From contig OY754981.1 in assembly GCA_963576475.1 (NCBI GenBank), positions 14,436,216 through 14,500,215 on the forward strand: a DNA stretch of 64,000 bases, written 5' to 3'. Both the position numbers and the translations under genes were made by a program. The first letter of the stretch is position 1. Every line of letters starts with the position of its first letter. Below the pieces are notes generated by a model. That model was not told the origin of the DNA, ran no database searches, and was given only the letters and a program-made list of their open reading frames with translations. Shown one piece after another: positions 43,740-56,477 of the stretch. The DNA comes from Molanna angustata. Lineage: Eukaryota; Arthropoda; Insecta; Trichoptera; Molannidae.

Positions 43740-45040
43740 TAAAAATCAATTATCATTACATTGATATTTTATTCATGCATTCTTTGATGGACACCACAAA
43801 CAATAACTTCTATAAATGTCACCTCATACCAGATACTTGCCATATATAATAAATTAATCATCCGATGGTTCGAGAAAATATGTGGATTGTTTAAAAACTC
43901 GATCTTAACCTGACATGTCCATGAAAGGATTCTGGTTAGCATCAGTCCTTTCATCTTATTGTACCTACATAGAATATGTTCCATTTGACATTGTCATAAA
44001 ATCAGTGAAGAAATTTCTTATCAAATTTTCACATTATTGTAATTGAATGAATAATAGTTATCATTTATCATCTTCCTCAAATATGTTTTTTAATCTTTTC
44101 GGTCTCTTCACGGACACTAGAATGAACAACAAGAAATGCACAGTAAAAATAGTTGATGGAGCCATCTAGATAAGCGGTCTCGACACTTTAGTGCAAAAAG
44201 AGCATTCAACGAGTGTGATTCACGCTCGTGGAGTGCCTTCAATTTCAACATGTTGATAGTGTATCAACAAAGCAGTGACCAAGATCCCTGGAAAAAGTAA
44301 ATTCAATGGGACTCATCTGATAATAATCTATGACAGAATCGTTTGAGTGCTTCGAGAAACAATTATTTTGATGCTGTTATAATTTCAACAAATAAAGCTA
44401 ACCTAGAATTCTTACACAGTCAAATTACAATCGGGCCAATTACCACAATATCAATTTGGTCTAGAAGTGTCAAAACAAATAATAGCCTAATGAAATAAGA
44501 AAATTTGAAGCCTCGACACTGCAGAAGCACCACAATGAAGTATGTAAGTAACGAACCAAGTTAATATTATAAACAATTTTATAACAATTAAAAAAAATAG
44601 TTAAATAGGTAGGTAGGTATATGACATGTAATAATTGCAACACCGCTATAATATGACTTCTGTCATATTGTTAGTAGGTATAAGTATTTTTTGCAATAGT
44701 TTTATTTCTCACGATACAATTATTACAAGTCTTTATTACAAGTCTTTACCATAGTATTAGGTATATTATGTAGGTTCATTTATTTTTTAGCATTACATAT
44801 TCAAGGCATGTTTTGCACATGTTCCAGTATTCTCCATATTGACGTTTTGATGTTAGTTGATGATAGTTATTCTCGTTTTGTTTAGAATAATCCTAACATC
44901 TGTTGACCACTTTTTATAGCAATAATTATTAACATGTTGACACTTATTAAATCAACGTACTAATTACTTACCTATAATATTTTGGTTTGTCGGCCGAAAA
45001 TAGTTTTAATTTACAATATCATTAAAATATTATATATTAT
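43740..45040. other. intergenic, unassigned
   Basis: No coding or repeat family recognised; short frames only. Confidence 0.3.
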
Positions 45041-45044
45041 AATA

Positions 45045-45437
45045 ATAATAATAATAATTAGAATTTATAAAGCGCCGTTTAGTGATACAAGATCACTCCA
45101 AGGGCGCTGTGGCTTATTTGTTGGCTCTACTAAACAAAGCAGTCTTAAGTAATTTACTGAAGGTGTCAACGCTCTGAGCTCCACGTATATCAGGGGGCAA
45201 TTTATTCCATTTTAAAGGCCCGTTCACACTGAAACTCCGATCATAGTAAGCCGCTTTATTGACTCTGTCCAACTCTTTTAAAGAGTTGGTACTCTGTGAT
45301 CCCGATGATCTCAATGAGAGTTGTCTTCCTGATAGGACATTCTTTTGACATAGTTCTTGTATGTAGTGTGGAGCCAAGTCGTTCAGAGCCTTAAACACCA
45401 TCAAGCACACCTTATAGTCTACTCGTTCTGGACACAT
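45045..45437 (-). mobile_element. CR1/L2-like LINE C-terminal fragment with 3' UTR
   Basis: The minus strand is open for 107 codons: CPERVDYKVCLMVFKALNDL, APHYIQELC, LSLRSSGS, DRSFSVNGPLKWNKLPPDIR and FSKLLKTALF. This is the standard C terminus of CR1/L2-type LINEs. The 3' UTR ends in ATT/AAT triplet repeats. 5' truncated at the start of this block. Best-preserved member of the family here. Confidence 0.85.
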
Positions 45438-45496
45438 TATAATAGCACTTTTTAATAATTACCTATATCCTACTATGATCCTACTACATAATATAT

Positions 45497-45640
45497 TCGA
45501 TACTAGCTGGCCCGGCGAACTTCGTACCTCTTAACAGTCAATGAATGTCATGTTAACTTTTAGCTAAACTAAATTTAGAATTTTGCTAACTTTCACGCTC
45601 GCATTGCGTTTTAATTTATATAAAAGATCTGTATATTGGT
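45497..45640 (+). repeat. fragment of the same dispersed repeat
   Basis: Starts ACTAGCTGGCCCGGCGAACTTCGT, equivalent to the 14641 start, and continues for about 140 bp before similarity fades. The longest quoted run here is approximate family similarity, not a full alignment. Confidence 0.4.
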
Positions 45641-46046
45641 CTTACGTGAATTTTTACAATATTTTAATAGGTAGGTACTCTGCTATTCTCTGGGGTGGAA
45701 ACGATTACAACATAATAGAGATTATTACAATCATTGGCCCCGCCGTTCTTGAGTTGATGTAACTAACACGACTTTGTTTTATTTATCTAGATCATGATTC
45801 ATTCATATCCATGCTAATTATTACAATAATATGTAAGGCACCTATTACCAAAAGTTACTAGTATGAAAATAAATCCTTCTTTGCATCATATTGCGAAAGT
45901 AACGAATGAGATTGTAGCTGAACCATGATTTTTTTTATTTTTTTTATTTTCAAGGCATTGCATCCTATTGGATGATTTGTGCCAAAAAATCGGCAAATTA
46001 ACACAAACAAATGAACTCAGACATTGTACTGAACCCATAGAATAAT

Positions 46047-46345
46047 AATAAAACTGTATATAGAATACTCATTCCCATACAATACCTTGCTGAAAAAGTG
46101 AAGCCGTTTTATTGGCCGGCTCGTGTCAATATATGTATGACGCTGCTATAATTTAGCAAGTAATTTTGCTAACTATTCCGTAAATAATTTTGCAAGCAGT
46201 TAAAAAATTCCGTATTTGGAGAACGTATCACGCAGACGGCCAAATGATTACTGAATGCTCATAGCAAAATGTTGACCAAATTAGTCAACATAAAGCAGTC
46301 TCATTTACTGCAGGCTAAAGAGTATTCTATACTATAACCATGATT
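46047..46345 (+). mobile_element. TIR element with TATAGAATACTC ends, copy 2
   Basis: Same family and orientation as 22603-22872, with an extra internal segment (about 46250-46290) absent from copy 1, and the outermost right end lost. Confidence 0.72.
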
Positions 46346-46574
46346 CTCCTACACATAAATATTTAAGTACTTACATATATTCGTACCTATATTTTTAAAT
46401 CAGATATTTATATTCGTATATTTTCAATGACTATTTTTCGCATATCAATTAGTATTTTTTTATAAATGACAACTACTTCAGAATTTATTCAATATTATTT
46501 CCAATATTATTTTCAATATTATTTACACTCAGTTTTTTTTCCTCTGAAGTATTCAAAATATGGTTTTAAGGGTC

Positions 46575-46692
46575 GTATTACAAGAGTTATTTGAGAAAAA
46601 TATAAGAATAAGGTAAGGTCCTGTAGTGCGAGAATACTGTTTACAGGACCTTAACTTTTTCTTACACTATTCTTAAATAACTCTCGTAATAC
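46575..46692. repeat. foldback, imperfect hairpin with 51-bp arms
   Basis: GTATTACAAGAGTTATTT...AAGGTCCTGTA is mirrored by TACAGGACCTT...AAATAACTCTCGTAATAC with about seven mismatches and a 16-base loop. Probably a small MITE; as RNA it would form a stable hairpin. Confidence 0.78.
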
Positions 46693-47284
46693 AACTCTAA
46701 GTCTGGGATTTAAAAATAATAATCTGAAAATATGATGTAAAACAAAACCATTATTTATGTCATCTGTTTTTTTAGTACTCAATATACATAGGTACAGTCA
46801 GATTATTGAAGTACCTTCTATAAAAGTGAAATTCTTCAGTCGCCACAGAGTCTGGGCCACTCTGTACCATCATCGCATCTCCTTTTCAATACCGAAATAA
46901 ACAATATAAGTAAGTAGGTACTTTATGGAGATAAATAAGGATTTAAGTAGCCATTACTTTCGAGAAAGCTTATCTTTTATCGAAGAGACATTTTTAAACG
47001 CTCAATACGCGGGCACCGGGCAGGTATATACAAGATGTTGTAACATCGAATTGGACTTTAGCCAAATCTTTCGTTGTTTATTGCTTAATCTTTAATTAAT
47101 ATCTTTCCCATAATCCTATATATTAAGGAGACGACGATATTTTATTTTTACGACAGCAGTCACGGGTCAAGGTATGTTTTTTTTTCATCTTACGCCACAA
47201 TAGTGAGTTTATTTCGATTAGATTTAAGAGTTAAAAAAAAAAGAAAAACAAAAAAGGCTAATCCAAATGATATGTTTATATTTA

Positions 47285-47690
47285 GGTACTTGATTAGGTA
47301 ATAAACACGATTACTAAAAATGCAGAATAACTTATAGAACAATCATTTATGCTAACTTTAGGGAATGTAGGAAAGTACCTAAGCATAGCGAAAATATTTA
47401 ACACCCTTCCGAGTGGTATGGATAAACTTGATATAATATCATCAGTTAAAACTATGTTTAAAAAAATTTTTGTAGAAAGTAATAAAAACATTATAAATAT
47501 AAGTAGTAATTAAATAAAAAAAAACATGTATCTCATATTATAATATTAATACGGAATGTAATATGTACTTGACCTTTTTGTATGGGAATCTCACTGATAG
47601 CCTGTAGGCTAGTGAGATCCCAATTATTACGATGTAAACTTTTATGAAAATAAAATTTTAAAAAATGTACTTACTAATTACGCAGGTAGT
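47285..47690 (+). mobile_element. LINE 3' fragment with hairpin 3' UTR
   Basis: In plus frames NTLPSGMDKLDIISSVKTMF, then KKIFVESNKNI, a LINE C-terminal pattern (LP..I...S...FK). The 3' UTR contains GGAATCTCACTGATAGCCTG pairing with AGGCTAGTGAGATCC, and ends in an AAAATAAAAT tail. Confidence 0.55.
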
Positions 47691-47759
47691 TGTTTAAAAA
47701 GGGCATATTAATTAAAAAAAATATTTGATAAATTACTTGAGTGTATCGTATTGATAAAA

Positions 47760-47826
47760 ATAATGCGTTCGGTTTTCTCTGCCTACCTCATGTGGGACAT
47801 GGCTAGATGGTATGTATGTAGTAACT
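47760..47826 (+). mobile_element. RTE-like LINE 3' tip
   Basis: TTCGGTTTTCTCTGCCTACC, TCATGTGGGACATGGCTAGA, TGGTATGTATGTAG: the family 3' end only. Confidence 0.65.
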
Positions 47827-48915
47827 TATACCGAAATGTTTAACATCTTTAGTTTCTTCATTAGTAAAATCAAGGTTACATCAATTAAACCTGCTTGATA
47901 CACCCGGTTTAGACCTTTAGCTTTGGACCTTTTCCATGTATATAGTACCTAATAATATATTTCATACAATTCGCCTATACAATAATACTTGTTATACATA
48001 TTGCAGACACACGCATGCACGCACACTAAATGTTCTACTCCAAATTCTGAATTAATCCATATAAATCGTATATATGTATGCGTATTATGGAAAAAATGAA
48101 CGAGGAAGAGGTAGATATTTTCCATTGGAATATAGTGCACTTCAAATCGTACTTAAAAACAGAGATAGCATATCATACCTACTGTGATTGGCAGCAAAAA
48201 AACATATAAAGTTGGTGTTGAAAAATGTAGACCATGAAAAATGTAGACCTGGCCATACAATATCTCGAAGATCTTGTCTTGAAACTATGACGTAAGAAAT
48301 AAATTATCTTCGACAGTTGGATGAATGAAGAATTTGTTTTAATTTTCTTAATATTACATAGGATGAAACTATTTTAATAAAATCACAAAATAGGATCGAT
48401 GTGTGACCTTATTGAAACACGATGATAGACCGCGTAAACCTCTTCTCTGGGTTTTTATATTATATATATAAAAATATATTTATTCTGTTCTCCTAGAGAT
48501 TGATTATAATTATCAATATGTACTTTTTTAATTACCTTATTTGAAATATATTAATGAGAGGTACATACATTATGAGTAAAGAAATTCTAAGTATGGCATC
48601 AATAGCATCGTTTTTATCGTAAGTCGTACGATTTTCCTTAAACCTTCATTGTTTTATAATTTTAACGTCGAACCTATGTAAATTCTGTCTGACATACAAG
48701 ATTTTGCAAGGTCTTCGAGGATACCATATTTGTAAACATATTTTACATGTCACCATACTTGACCAAAGAAAATGATTAAATCGCCAACGAACAAGGTTTT
48801 CTTATTCTGTAATATGTATTATAGGTACTACAGACACAATTAAATAAAAATTAAATAAAAAAAAAATATTGCTGAAACCCTTTTCAAAATTAATAGGTAT
48901 TATGGTTTTATCTTA

Positions 48916-49114
48916 TATAGCTTTTCGGACAACTAACAGGTAGGTATTATGTCAAATATTATAACATGTTGCAATATCGTGGAGACTTACAGATCATATT
49001 ATCGTCTCATAGATCCAGACTAAAAACACAATCAAAAATTAGTCTCGACCGGGTATCGAACCCGACCTTTGGCTCAGCAGTCAGATATCTAATCAACTTA
49101 GCCAGGAAGGCTGA
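48916..49114 (-). mobile_element. tRNA-derived SINE, family S1 (minus)
   Basis: The reverse complement carries the S1 head, B box in GGTTCGATACCCGGTCGAGA, AGTCTGGATC and a CCTGTTAGTTGTCCGAAAAG tail. It faces a plus-strand copy 100 bp away. Confidence 0.82.
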
Positions 49115-49214
49115 ATATTTTATAAGAAGACACACTTATTGTTTCAAAACTCTTAAAAGATAATCAACTAGTCACACTGATTGAATCAATTAAAAATAGT
49201 AAGTCATATGATTG

Positions 49215-49430
49215 TCGGCCTTCGTAGCTCAGTTGGTTGGGTATCTGACTGCTAATCCAAGGGTCCCGGGTTCGATTCCCGGTGGAGACACAGTTTTTAA
49301 TTGTGTCTTCAATCTGGATCTGTGAGACGATTAATATCGTAAGTCTCCAGTAGCAACTTGTTATTGGGTTCGTGTTAAATAATTATTTGACATAGTACCT
49401 ATTAGTTATCCGAGAAGCTACATAAAAACA
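49215..49430 (+). mobile_element. tRNA-derived SINE, family S1
   Basis: Full-length copy: TCGGCCTTCGTAGCTCAGTT head, intact B box, body and TTAGTTATCCGAGAAGCTAC end. It forms an inverted pair with the copy at 48916-49114. Confidence 0.87.
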
Positions 49431-49720
49431 AAATATGATGAGATAAATCAATAAGTCATATGATGAGATAAATCGACAAAAATATTTAAAGTTATGTTCG
49501 GATCTGATGAAGCAAATAAGGAAGGTATTTATTTATCAAAAGTAAGGAAATAAAAACCACACACATGGAAGTTATATAAATAATATTTCCTGCTCATGGG
49601 TTGTTTTACTATAACTTTTAAACTACTTTGATATCATTAATGTACTGAATACCCGTTCGTGCACAGAGTTTAATAATGTAATAAATTATTTACTCGACTT
49701 GACACTCTCATAAAAAATGT

Positions 49721-49840
49721 AGATATTTATTTATTTATTTATATAATTTATGTACATGTGTACAAAGGCAGGTTTATTGCCATAAGGCAATTTCTTCCAA
49801 CCAACCCGAGCAACGTGAAGTCTATCTATCTTCCTTAAAT
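49721..49840 (-). mobile_element. LINE tail fragment
   Basis: ATTTATTTATTTATATAATT followed by TGTACAAAGGCAGGTTTATT and GCCATAAGGCAATTTCTTCC, a LINE 3' end seen in the minus orientation; a plus-strand relative lies at about 6620-6720. Confidence 0.4.
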
Positions 49841-49984
49841 CAAATATAATAACTAAACATATTCCAGTCATTATTAATACAAACCAGATTTTAATTTTTA
49901 TTTGACTAACAAGAAAAAATATGGATAACTAGATAGATATTCGAAACAAATAAATAACTTGAAGATTTATTTAAATATTACTTT

Positions 49985-50080
49985 CTGACTTCTTAGCCAA
50001 AGGTCCAGAATTCAATACCCCGTAAAGAGAATTTTTTGTTGTGTTTTCATTTTGTGCGGATTTGTGCGACGACTTATATC
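49985..50080 (+). mobile_element. strongly diverged SINE of family S1
   Basis: Keeps CTTAGCCAAAGGTCCAGAAT, TTGTTGTGTTTTCATTTTG and GGATTTGTGCGACGACTT in the right order and spacing; the head is lost. Confidence 0.45.
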
Positions 50081-50739
50081 CTTTTTTTGCATGTGCCATA
50101 TCAGATTTCCCTATCGTTGGCAGTGCAACTCCTCCACACTCTTTACTCCAGTCCATTTTCGTATATTACGCAGCCAGTTCCATACCGGTCCTCCACCAAG
50201 CCATCATCCTAATCTCCAAAATGTGATAATTTCTTTTTGGGTATAAGTTAATGTTATTTGTGATGTAAACTAGTAATGCGATGACTTACAACAAAAACAT
50301 AATGGTAAGATCGCATTGAACGAATATATGTTTTTTAAATCATATTTTTCTCTTCATCTTTGGTTTCAATCTTGTGGATTGGTTGTCAGCAAAGCGATGC
50401 ATCTCTTACTCCACTCCGCTCGATCTTCAGCGACTTTCTTCCTCCTCGTCCTCGCACACCTTTCCTAGATACTCCCGACGGGGACATCTTTTAGCAGCAG
50501 CAGGGCTACTGATGAAGTTGATAACAGTAAAATTAAGATAATCTTCAGACTTTTGCAATCTTTGAAGTTAAAATAATTAAATAATACTATAAATTTACAA
50601 AATATTTTTTGACAATTTCATACTAAACGTAGATATCAACAAATTTTCATGATTAAATGTAGAGAATAATTAATATTGGATTATGATCGAGTACTGATTT
50701 ATACATTTTTAAGATTAAGGCAACCTTAGAACGTATTAA

Positions 50740-50880
50740 TAATGTGTGATGAGTAGTCCCCCTGTTCACGCCCTCAACCATTCCCTACAAGATGATGTGT
50801 AGGAGGTTCTCGTGTCGCAGCACATGGCCTATCCAGTTTGTACGCCTTTTTGATATTGTTCTCAGTATGTATAATATAAT
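50740..50880 (-). mobile_element. RTE-type LINE coding fragment
   Basis: The reverse complement encodes KRRTNWIGHVLRHENLLHII with an EG.G-type end, the NWIGHILR motif common in RTE-type LINEs. Short and isolated. Confidence 0.6.
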
Positions 50881-51183
50881 ATGACTTATGTACATGACAA
50901 CATTTTTAAATAAATATAACATATCGTGATGTGCTGCAAATTATTATGTAAAATTATATTGAAGTTATAAAAAACGGAAGTATTATGCAAGTTCCACACT
51001 TGACTAGTCAACATTATTATGAAAATGCTAATAAGGTAAATAGATTCATAAGTAGTAAATTAGGTAAAGAGATAAAACTACATTGAATAATCAGGTAAAT
51101 CGTACGTTTCTACATATTTTATTGGAATTTATAAATAACTAGTTCTTTATATACCTATATAGGTACCTACATATTACACATAT

Positions 51184-51240
51184 TATGTGCCTACCCCGTG
51201 AGGGACATGGCGTGATGGTATGTATGTATGTATGTATGTC
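51184..51240 (+). mobile_element. RTE-like LINE 3' tip
   Basis: GTGCCTACCCCGTGAGGGAC, ATGGCGTGATGG and four TATG repeats. Confidence 0.72.
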
Positions 51241-51575
51241 GATAACATGCAGTTACTAAATTGTATTACTTAATAAAACACGCAAAATTTTAGGAATGCT
51301 ATCATCGATAAATATGAAATATATTTATTAAAGAAATAGCGAATACCCGACATGCGTTGCAATGACACTCAAATATATAAAGTGTGCATGTATGTCTGTC
51401 TGTCCTGTCCGTACCTACGTCTCATCTATCTCGTTCATCCCGTATTTATTCTATCTATGATTTGTTGCCATTTTCATATGAAAAACATATGATGATAGAA
51501 GTGCATTAGTGATATAATAATACGATTATTAAAAGCTATATATATGTAGGTAGGTACCTACTAAGTGAAAAACAT

Positions 51576-52152
51576 GATATTTTTTTTTATTACATATACC
51601 AAAAATTACATTATTTTATATAAGTAACATAACAAATAAATTAGGTTGGTTTGGACCACCTCACTAGGCCAGGCCTGTTCCGAGGTGCTAGACTAATTAC
51701 ATAATATTAATTACTAAGTCATTGTAAGCTGTTATATAGAATGATTGTGTAGCCCATGGTCCACTTATTAAGTCCTATGTTAGTAGTTTTGTCGTGTATG
51801 TTGTTATGAATTGAGAATTTGCTGACAATAGTTGATCCCTTTGTTATATAACCATATTAGTATTGTATGTTTAAGTCTTGTATTTTCTATTAAATGTATG
51901 TTCTTTATATCTTTTGCAACTAAATTTAGGATCTTTGGAGCCAAGTATTGATAATGTCTTTGTCCGTATGTAGTGTTTGTCTTCGGAGTGATTAGTTGAT
52001 GTCTGTGTCTTGTATCGTGAGAATGTTGAGCAGTGATATGGTTTTTCTTATCATTTTTAAAGTTTAAATAGTTGAATGGTCGGGAAATGGAAAGGTTTTT
52101 TAATATCTTTAATGAAATAAAAATATTTATTAATTTGAAAATGAATCTCAAT
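51576..52152 (-). mobile_element. LINE C-terminal fragment with poly(A) tail
   Basis: The minus strand encodes HSHDTRHRHQLITPKTNTTY, then GQRHYQYLAPKILN and KDIKNIHLIENTRLKHTILI, the common LINE C terminus (HDYDTRHR...GQRS..Y.APK.YN). A 3' UTR of about 220 bp ends in a T-run on the plus strand (poly(A)). Confidence 0.8.
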
Positions 52153-52199
52153 TTCCGTAATACTAATGCAATGTAGTTTTAATGAATACTGAGTAAGCT

Positions 52200-53030
52200 A
52201 CTTAACTTGATAAAAAACGAGTGGGTTGTGGACAACGCTATACCCCTCACTACCGAGTCATTCCACAAAGTATTCAATATTTGTTTGGAATTTTTTTAGC
52301 TATTCATGAAATGAGTTTGTTAAATATTTTTGATTTAAATATTCTTATGAAAACTTGATAATTCTTAGATGCCATTTTATGAAAGTGATAATGTGATAAG
52401 TGAAAGTGAAAATATCAATTTTTAAATTTCCTGAGCTTGGAGTCACTTTGAAATATTTGACAGTAAATTGAAAAGCACTGATCAGTTCAAAATTTAATGG
52501 GGTCTATGTAAGCGAGTATCAGATATACAAACTTGCAAAATTTGAAAAGAATCGAAAGAGTACTTTAGTCTATAATCGGAATAAGTAGAATAAACACGAC
52601 GTATATAACACATAGAACACAGCACACACACGCACAGATACATTTTTATTTATTTATTTATCACACCATTTAAATAATCGTCATTAAAAATAGATTACTG
52701 CTGCCCAACTAGGTATACCTGTTCTAGGGCTAGTAGTGTACATATTATTATATTTCACAGGAGACATATAGGTTAATTGTACTTATTTGCATTTTTTTTT
52801 AAAGTATCTAAACAATATAAACTTAACTATTGTACACATATTAAAAAATGGAATTGGAGTCATCATGATATGCATATTGTGTAAGTATGTAGGTATACAA
52901 GTGATGAAACTTTCAGAATACAATCTCAGCATGATACTAGTTGATAATCCGCAATAATAAAAATAACCTTTAAAATTGCGATTTCATAACTCCCCACTAT
53001 ATCCGATTGGGGTAGTGAGGAGTAATAATG
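52200..53030 (+). repeat. dispersed repeat family R2, copy B with nested insertion
   Basis: Counterpart of 42935-43470. It lacks the MITE, but between CACAGATACAT and GTGATGAAACTTTCAG it carries about 260 extra bases (about 52640-52900) resembling a LINE tail. The ends near 52230 and 53000 contain CCCCTCACTAC and GTAGTGAGGAG, possible inverted termini. Confidence 0.6.
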
Positions 53031-53034
53031 AATA

Positions 53035-54475
53035 TTTATAATATACCTACAAAGCCAATCACTTCTACATCAAGTACCATTAAGTACTTAGTCCTTGAAC
53101 CCCAGTAGCACAAACTCAATTATTTATTTGTGAGTTACAGGAGCTCTAACATAAGAAATGTTTGTAAGAGTTTAAGTAACCTGCTTTTTATTATTTTCTA
53201 AAATAATTGAAATAAATCATAAATATCCCGAGAGAGATTAAAACCAATATTCAAATCTAGGTTACACAAAAGTTGCAATATTCAATACAATTTCGATGAT
53301 TTACCGATGGAGAAGAAAGTTAATTTAATTTAATGGTTTTGAATATGATGATTCATAAAAAATACGAAATAATTAATTACAATATAATTGCTGCAAATAA
53401 TATTGTTTTATTGCTACTTTCCAATGACATATTATAAGCAGTTTTATGTACAATAATTATAATAAAATTAATAATTAAATAAAAGCGAAATGCGTAAGAC
53501 ATTATTTATTTTAAAAATTTGCACACATTACATAATACATACACAAGTGCACAATAAGGTTAATTGTGTTTATGACATGTAGTTATTTATGTTAATAAAA
53601 TATACATTTATAGAAAAATATAAAACAATAAATAATAAAAAGATAGAGGAGACAAGTATATGATAAGGAGACAAATTTAAATGTTTTTTTTTTTTTAATA
53701 TTAGGCAACCCACCCTTATATAAGAGTGATTTGTGCCAAATGGAAGAAAAGATAGAGAATAAGTTATTGAATTTTACGACTTACAGATTAATACAATTGA
53801 TCAAGATAAATTTAGATATTGCGGAATAAATAGCAAGAGAGTTAATTATGTGTAAGGAAATGATTACCTCAGAAGTCTTTTGAAAGCGGTATAGTTTACA
53901 TTATGACAACAGGTATAGTCTATTTTTATTTTCGTTTAGTATTTATTAATCATGAGACATAATAATAATAGATTGACAAGGGTGGTGTCAAAAATATATA
54001 TCCAATCAAGAGTCTTAAAAAATTATTCATTGATATTATTGCAATTTATCGAACAAATTCATCAATTATTCAAAGATGGCTTTTTGAAATGATGTGATTG
54101 GCGTCTAGGCTCGTTGGCTCGTGCGTGTTGTTTTATCAATTCTTTACTGATATTCCTACTTTTTCACCATAGTATGGTTTATATTTCTTTTTTGGGTTTC
54201 AACTATTCATTGAAACTATTTCGGAGCAATTTATGTGTTTATTGCAATCTAATGATTCATTGATATGTGTTGCTTCAATAAGAAAATGCTGAACAAAGGT
54301 TGTAAATAATAGACGCTGCCCATATGAGTGAAGAGGATGCATGTACCGGGGCCATACTTGTAGTTAATATCGTATGGTGACATCTGTAGCCTAAAATATA
54401 AAGACAGCATTATAGTCCATCCGATGACTTTAATATATTTGACGTACCACAATTATAGCAAAGCAGGCTTGTTCA
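53035..54475. other. intergenic, AT-rich
   Basis: A T-run followed by GGCAACCCACCCTTATATAA near 53705 looks like a LINE tail in minus orientation; otherwise nothing. Confidence 0.3.
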
Positions 54476-54479
54476 TACA

Positions 54480-54950
54480 TATTATATAAAAACATAGACA
54501 AACTCGACTCTACACAAACATCTAGAACAACTAGACTAATAACTAGGCTTAAGTCAACATTCGGACAAAGAAACTTCCTGTATTTTTAAGTAAAATTAAA
54601 TGAATTACCTTAGACAAAACAGTTACTCGAAAACATTTAAATGAGACATTAAAATTTAGATAAAACAAAAGGGCAGAGATTAAATAAAAATTAACTAACA
54701 TTTTACTTTTAGTTTATATCAATGTAAATCTTTCTTTATATGATGCCTAGGTTAAGATTTGTGTAGTTTTAGTTAGTTTGTATGTTTTTTTGTGAAATAT
54801 GACTCACTTCAAAACACGAGATAATTCTCGTTTTGAAGTTGAGTCATTCATAAATATGTAATCATTGTATAATCTGTAAATAATTGTGTGTTTTGTATCC
54901 GTTTTTTTTTTAAATAAATAAAGATAAACATTAGGTACAACAAATCAAAA
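54480..54950 (+). mobile_element. LINE 3' fragment with hairpin 3' UTR
   Basis: A decayed plus frame reads TRLITRLKSTFGQRNFLYF, as in other LINE C termini. The 3' UTR holds a hairpin: GACTCACTTCAAAACACGAG with TCTCGTTTTGAAGTTGAGTC (54801-54846), then A/T-rich tail. Confidence 0.6.
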
Positions 54951-55384
54951 ATGCAAAATAAGACATATACTGTCTCAGAACTGGATTTTACGTGAGGCAA
55001 GTTTATGACTAATTGGGTAATTTAAATGTATCTAATATTTTGTTACTAGGTGTAAGGAAAAATAGTTAAATATTATATTAATAAATAAATAAATACTATT
55101 ATTCCTAGTTATTTTCAGGAAATAGTTAGATATAGAGGAAACACGTGCTAAAATAAAATAAATACGACTTCCTGAAATAGAATGAACAAGGGTACTCAAT
55201 GAAAGACAACGTTAAACGTTGCGTAAACTAGATGATGACAGGTCGTAAACCCTCTTGATGTCAACATCACATTTTTCCTATTCATGAGATAATTTTGAGT
55301 GGACTCTATTTAAAATAAAATCGATAAATTTTAAAATTGAGTTCTATCAGTTTAATTGTTTGTAAAGTTTTTGTACATTCGTCC

Positions 55385-55512
55385 CTTAAACGAAAAAGAC
55401 GATGCATGGATGTAAAGAAAGCCAGAAATGTGTGCAAAAATAGAGAAGTGTAGCGCTCGGTTATCTCTGCTTATCCCGTAAGGGACATGGCGTTATGGTA
55501 TGTATTTATGTC
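55385..55512 (+). mobile_element. RTE-like LINE 3' fragment
   Basis: ACGATGCATGGATGTAAAGA through CTCTGCTTATCCCGTAAGGG and ACATGGCGTTATGGTATG aligns with the last 130 bp of the 62961-63773 element. Confidence 0.72.
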
Positions 55513-55554
55513 ATACAGGAACTATGCAAAATATTAATTCGTTGACGCACATCA

Positions 55555-55655
55555 GAGACCACAAATCCAAACTGAAAACAGAGCGAAAAACAAAGAATCG
55601 TACATGGGACTTGAGACTCAGGTGTCTGTCATAACGATGGCCGACAACTTTCTAA
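55555..55655 (-). mobile_element. strongly diverged SINE of family S1 (minus)
   Basis: Reverse complement shows TGTCGGCCATCGT, a degraded B-box area, TGTTTTCAGTTTGGATTTGTG and little else of the family. Confidence 0.5.
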
Positions 55656-56231
55656 TATGCGATTTTATTTTATAAAATATAGCTTCCAATATTATGCCTT
55701 ATTGATTGGGACATTGAAATAAAAATATGTAAATTAAAATGTAATTTAGAAGCGCTTTAAAGGGAATAATAATTACTTTTCGTTGATAAAATACAAATAC
55801 TGAGAAATAAATAGCGATCCATCCTTTTGTGAATACGGAGATTAAGTACCTATGGATTGCCCTCCATTAACCAGACAAAACCTTGGATTTGGCAAAGTCA
55901 CGTTTTCAATTTCTTTTTTTACAACTCTTCACATAGAACCACCGCACCGTGCACCCGATGACCTCCGCAGAATATGGTCTGCACGAAACTCGGCTCGGAT
56001 TTGAACACAATATCGTCCAATTTAAATACAGACACAGCATTTCATATTGTATTTGATATAAATATATAAGACTACAAATATATAAATCTACATTTATAAA
56101 AAGTAATGTTTGTATAAGCATTCAAGTATAGTTGTACATATGTAAGGGTATGCCGCTCCTAAACCGTTCGTCCGATTGCAATGAAACTTTAGGGAATTGT
56201 CGAGTTTATACCCAGGATGGTTTCTTCAATT

Positions 56232-56400
56232 AAACTTTTTCTTCTTCCAAGAAGTTCCAACTGTCCTATCTCTTCGCAGGTCTTCCAGGTAGTTCAGTTG
56301 TTGGGCATTTCAGTCTTTAGAATTTTGACAATACTATTGTCGTCCATGCGTTCGACGTGATCTCTCCAAAAGCAACCACTGATCTTAACCTTTATTAACT
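56232..56400 (-). mobile_element. LINE coding remnant
   Basis: The reverse complement reads FWRDHVERMDDNSIVKIL, then a broken RPGRPAKRW-like stretch, a LINE C-terminal GHVERM...GRP pattern. Confidence 0.5.
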
Positions 56401-56477
56401 TTATATCGTATAAAGGAATATATTAAAAATGATCGAGATGGGAATACGAATACAAATGTTATTTGACTTTTTCAAGT

